A stretch of DNA of 64,000 bases from positions 2,443,725 to 2,507,724 of the forward strand of contig NZ_KI421500.1 in the NCBI RefSeq assembly GCF_000473145.1. The letters run 5' to 3'. The notes under the pieces are model-generated. The model saw nothing but the letters and a program-made list of their open reading frames with translations, was not told where the DNA came from and searched no databases. The translations under genes and the position numbers were made by a program. Source of the stretch: Leisingera daeponensis DSM 23529 (GTDB taxonomy: Bacteria > Pseudomonadota > Alphaproteobacteria > Rhodobacterales > Rhodobacteraceae). Below, piece by piece: positions 63,984 through 64,000 of the stretch (position 1 is its first letter; each line of letters starts with the position of its first letter).

Positions 63984-64000
63984 TCCTGACTTCAACTGTG

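Overview
The window is a high-GC alphaproteobacterial chromosome segment, almost certainly from the Rhodobacteraceae (Roseobacter group, Leisingera/Phaeobacter/Ruegeria-like). The inference rests on a Bzt/Aap-type amino-acid transporter, an ATP12-type F1 assembly chaperone, DUF1127 small proteins, an alphaproteobacterial-length RpoB/RpoC pair, and roseobacter-style interspersed repeats. No database search was run; family names come from motifs and overall recognition.

Left part (1-22 kb), mixed housekeeping. On the + strand: a MOSC-domain protein tail, engB, a DUF2946-like protein, a PepSY-TM protein, argB, a fatty-acid hydroxylase-type protein, a ferredoxin-like protein, a SixA-like phosphatase and a DUF411 protein. 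An SDR gene lies on the - strand between the PepSY gene and argB. From 7.5 kb everything is on the - strand: bztABCD, a tightly packed HAD/rluC/crcB group next to ATP12, rarA with a Do-type protease, aroG (DAHP synthase) and a chemoreceptor. aroG is preceded by an aromatic-rich leader peptide and an intrinsic terminator, a classical attenuator layout.

Right part (22-64 kb), the ribosomal/RNA polymerase supercluster, all on the - strand. In transcription order: rplJ-rplL-rpoB-rpoC, rpsL-rpsG-fusA-tuf, rpsJ-rplC-rplD-rplW, rplB-rpsS-rplV-rpsC-rplP, rpmC-rpsQ-rplN-rplX-rplE-rpsN-rpsH-rplF-rplR-rpsE-rpmD, rplO-secY-adk, rpsM-rpsK-rpoA-rplQ. Gene order is canonical, but the cluster is broken at six junctions by unrelated genes: a rhamnosyltransferase-like gene plus an EamA transporter; a frameshifted DUF6680-like gene; an AT-rich orphan; an FkbM methyltransferase, TIGR02466 oxygenase, chemoreceptor and DUF2189 block; two DUF1127 genes plus a membrane protein; and a small secreted protein. 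Most breaks are bounded by an intrinsic terminator, and several restart with a recognisable promoter (-35 TTGnnn, 17-bp spacer, -10 TATAGG or TATATG).

The most interesting signals are regulatory: the aroG leader/attenuator; two DUF1127 promoters with the same LysR-type box at identical spacing; a strongly structured segment between two terminators downstream of tuf that could be a small RNA; tandem TGAT-loop hairpins at the start of the S10 leader; and an rplL-rpoB intergenic attenuator-like structure. No CRISPR array, insertion sequence, tRNA or rRNA gene was recognised.
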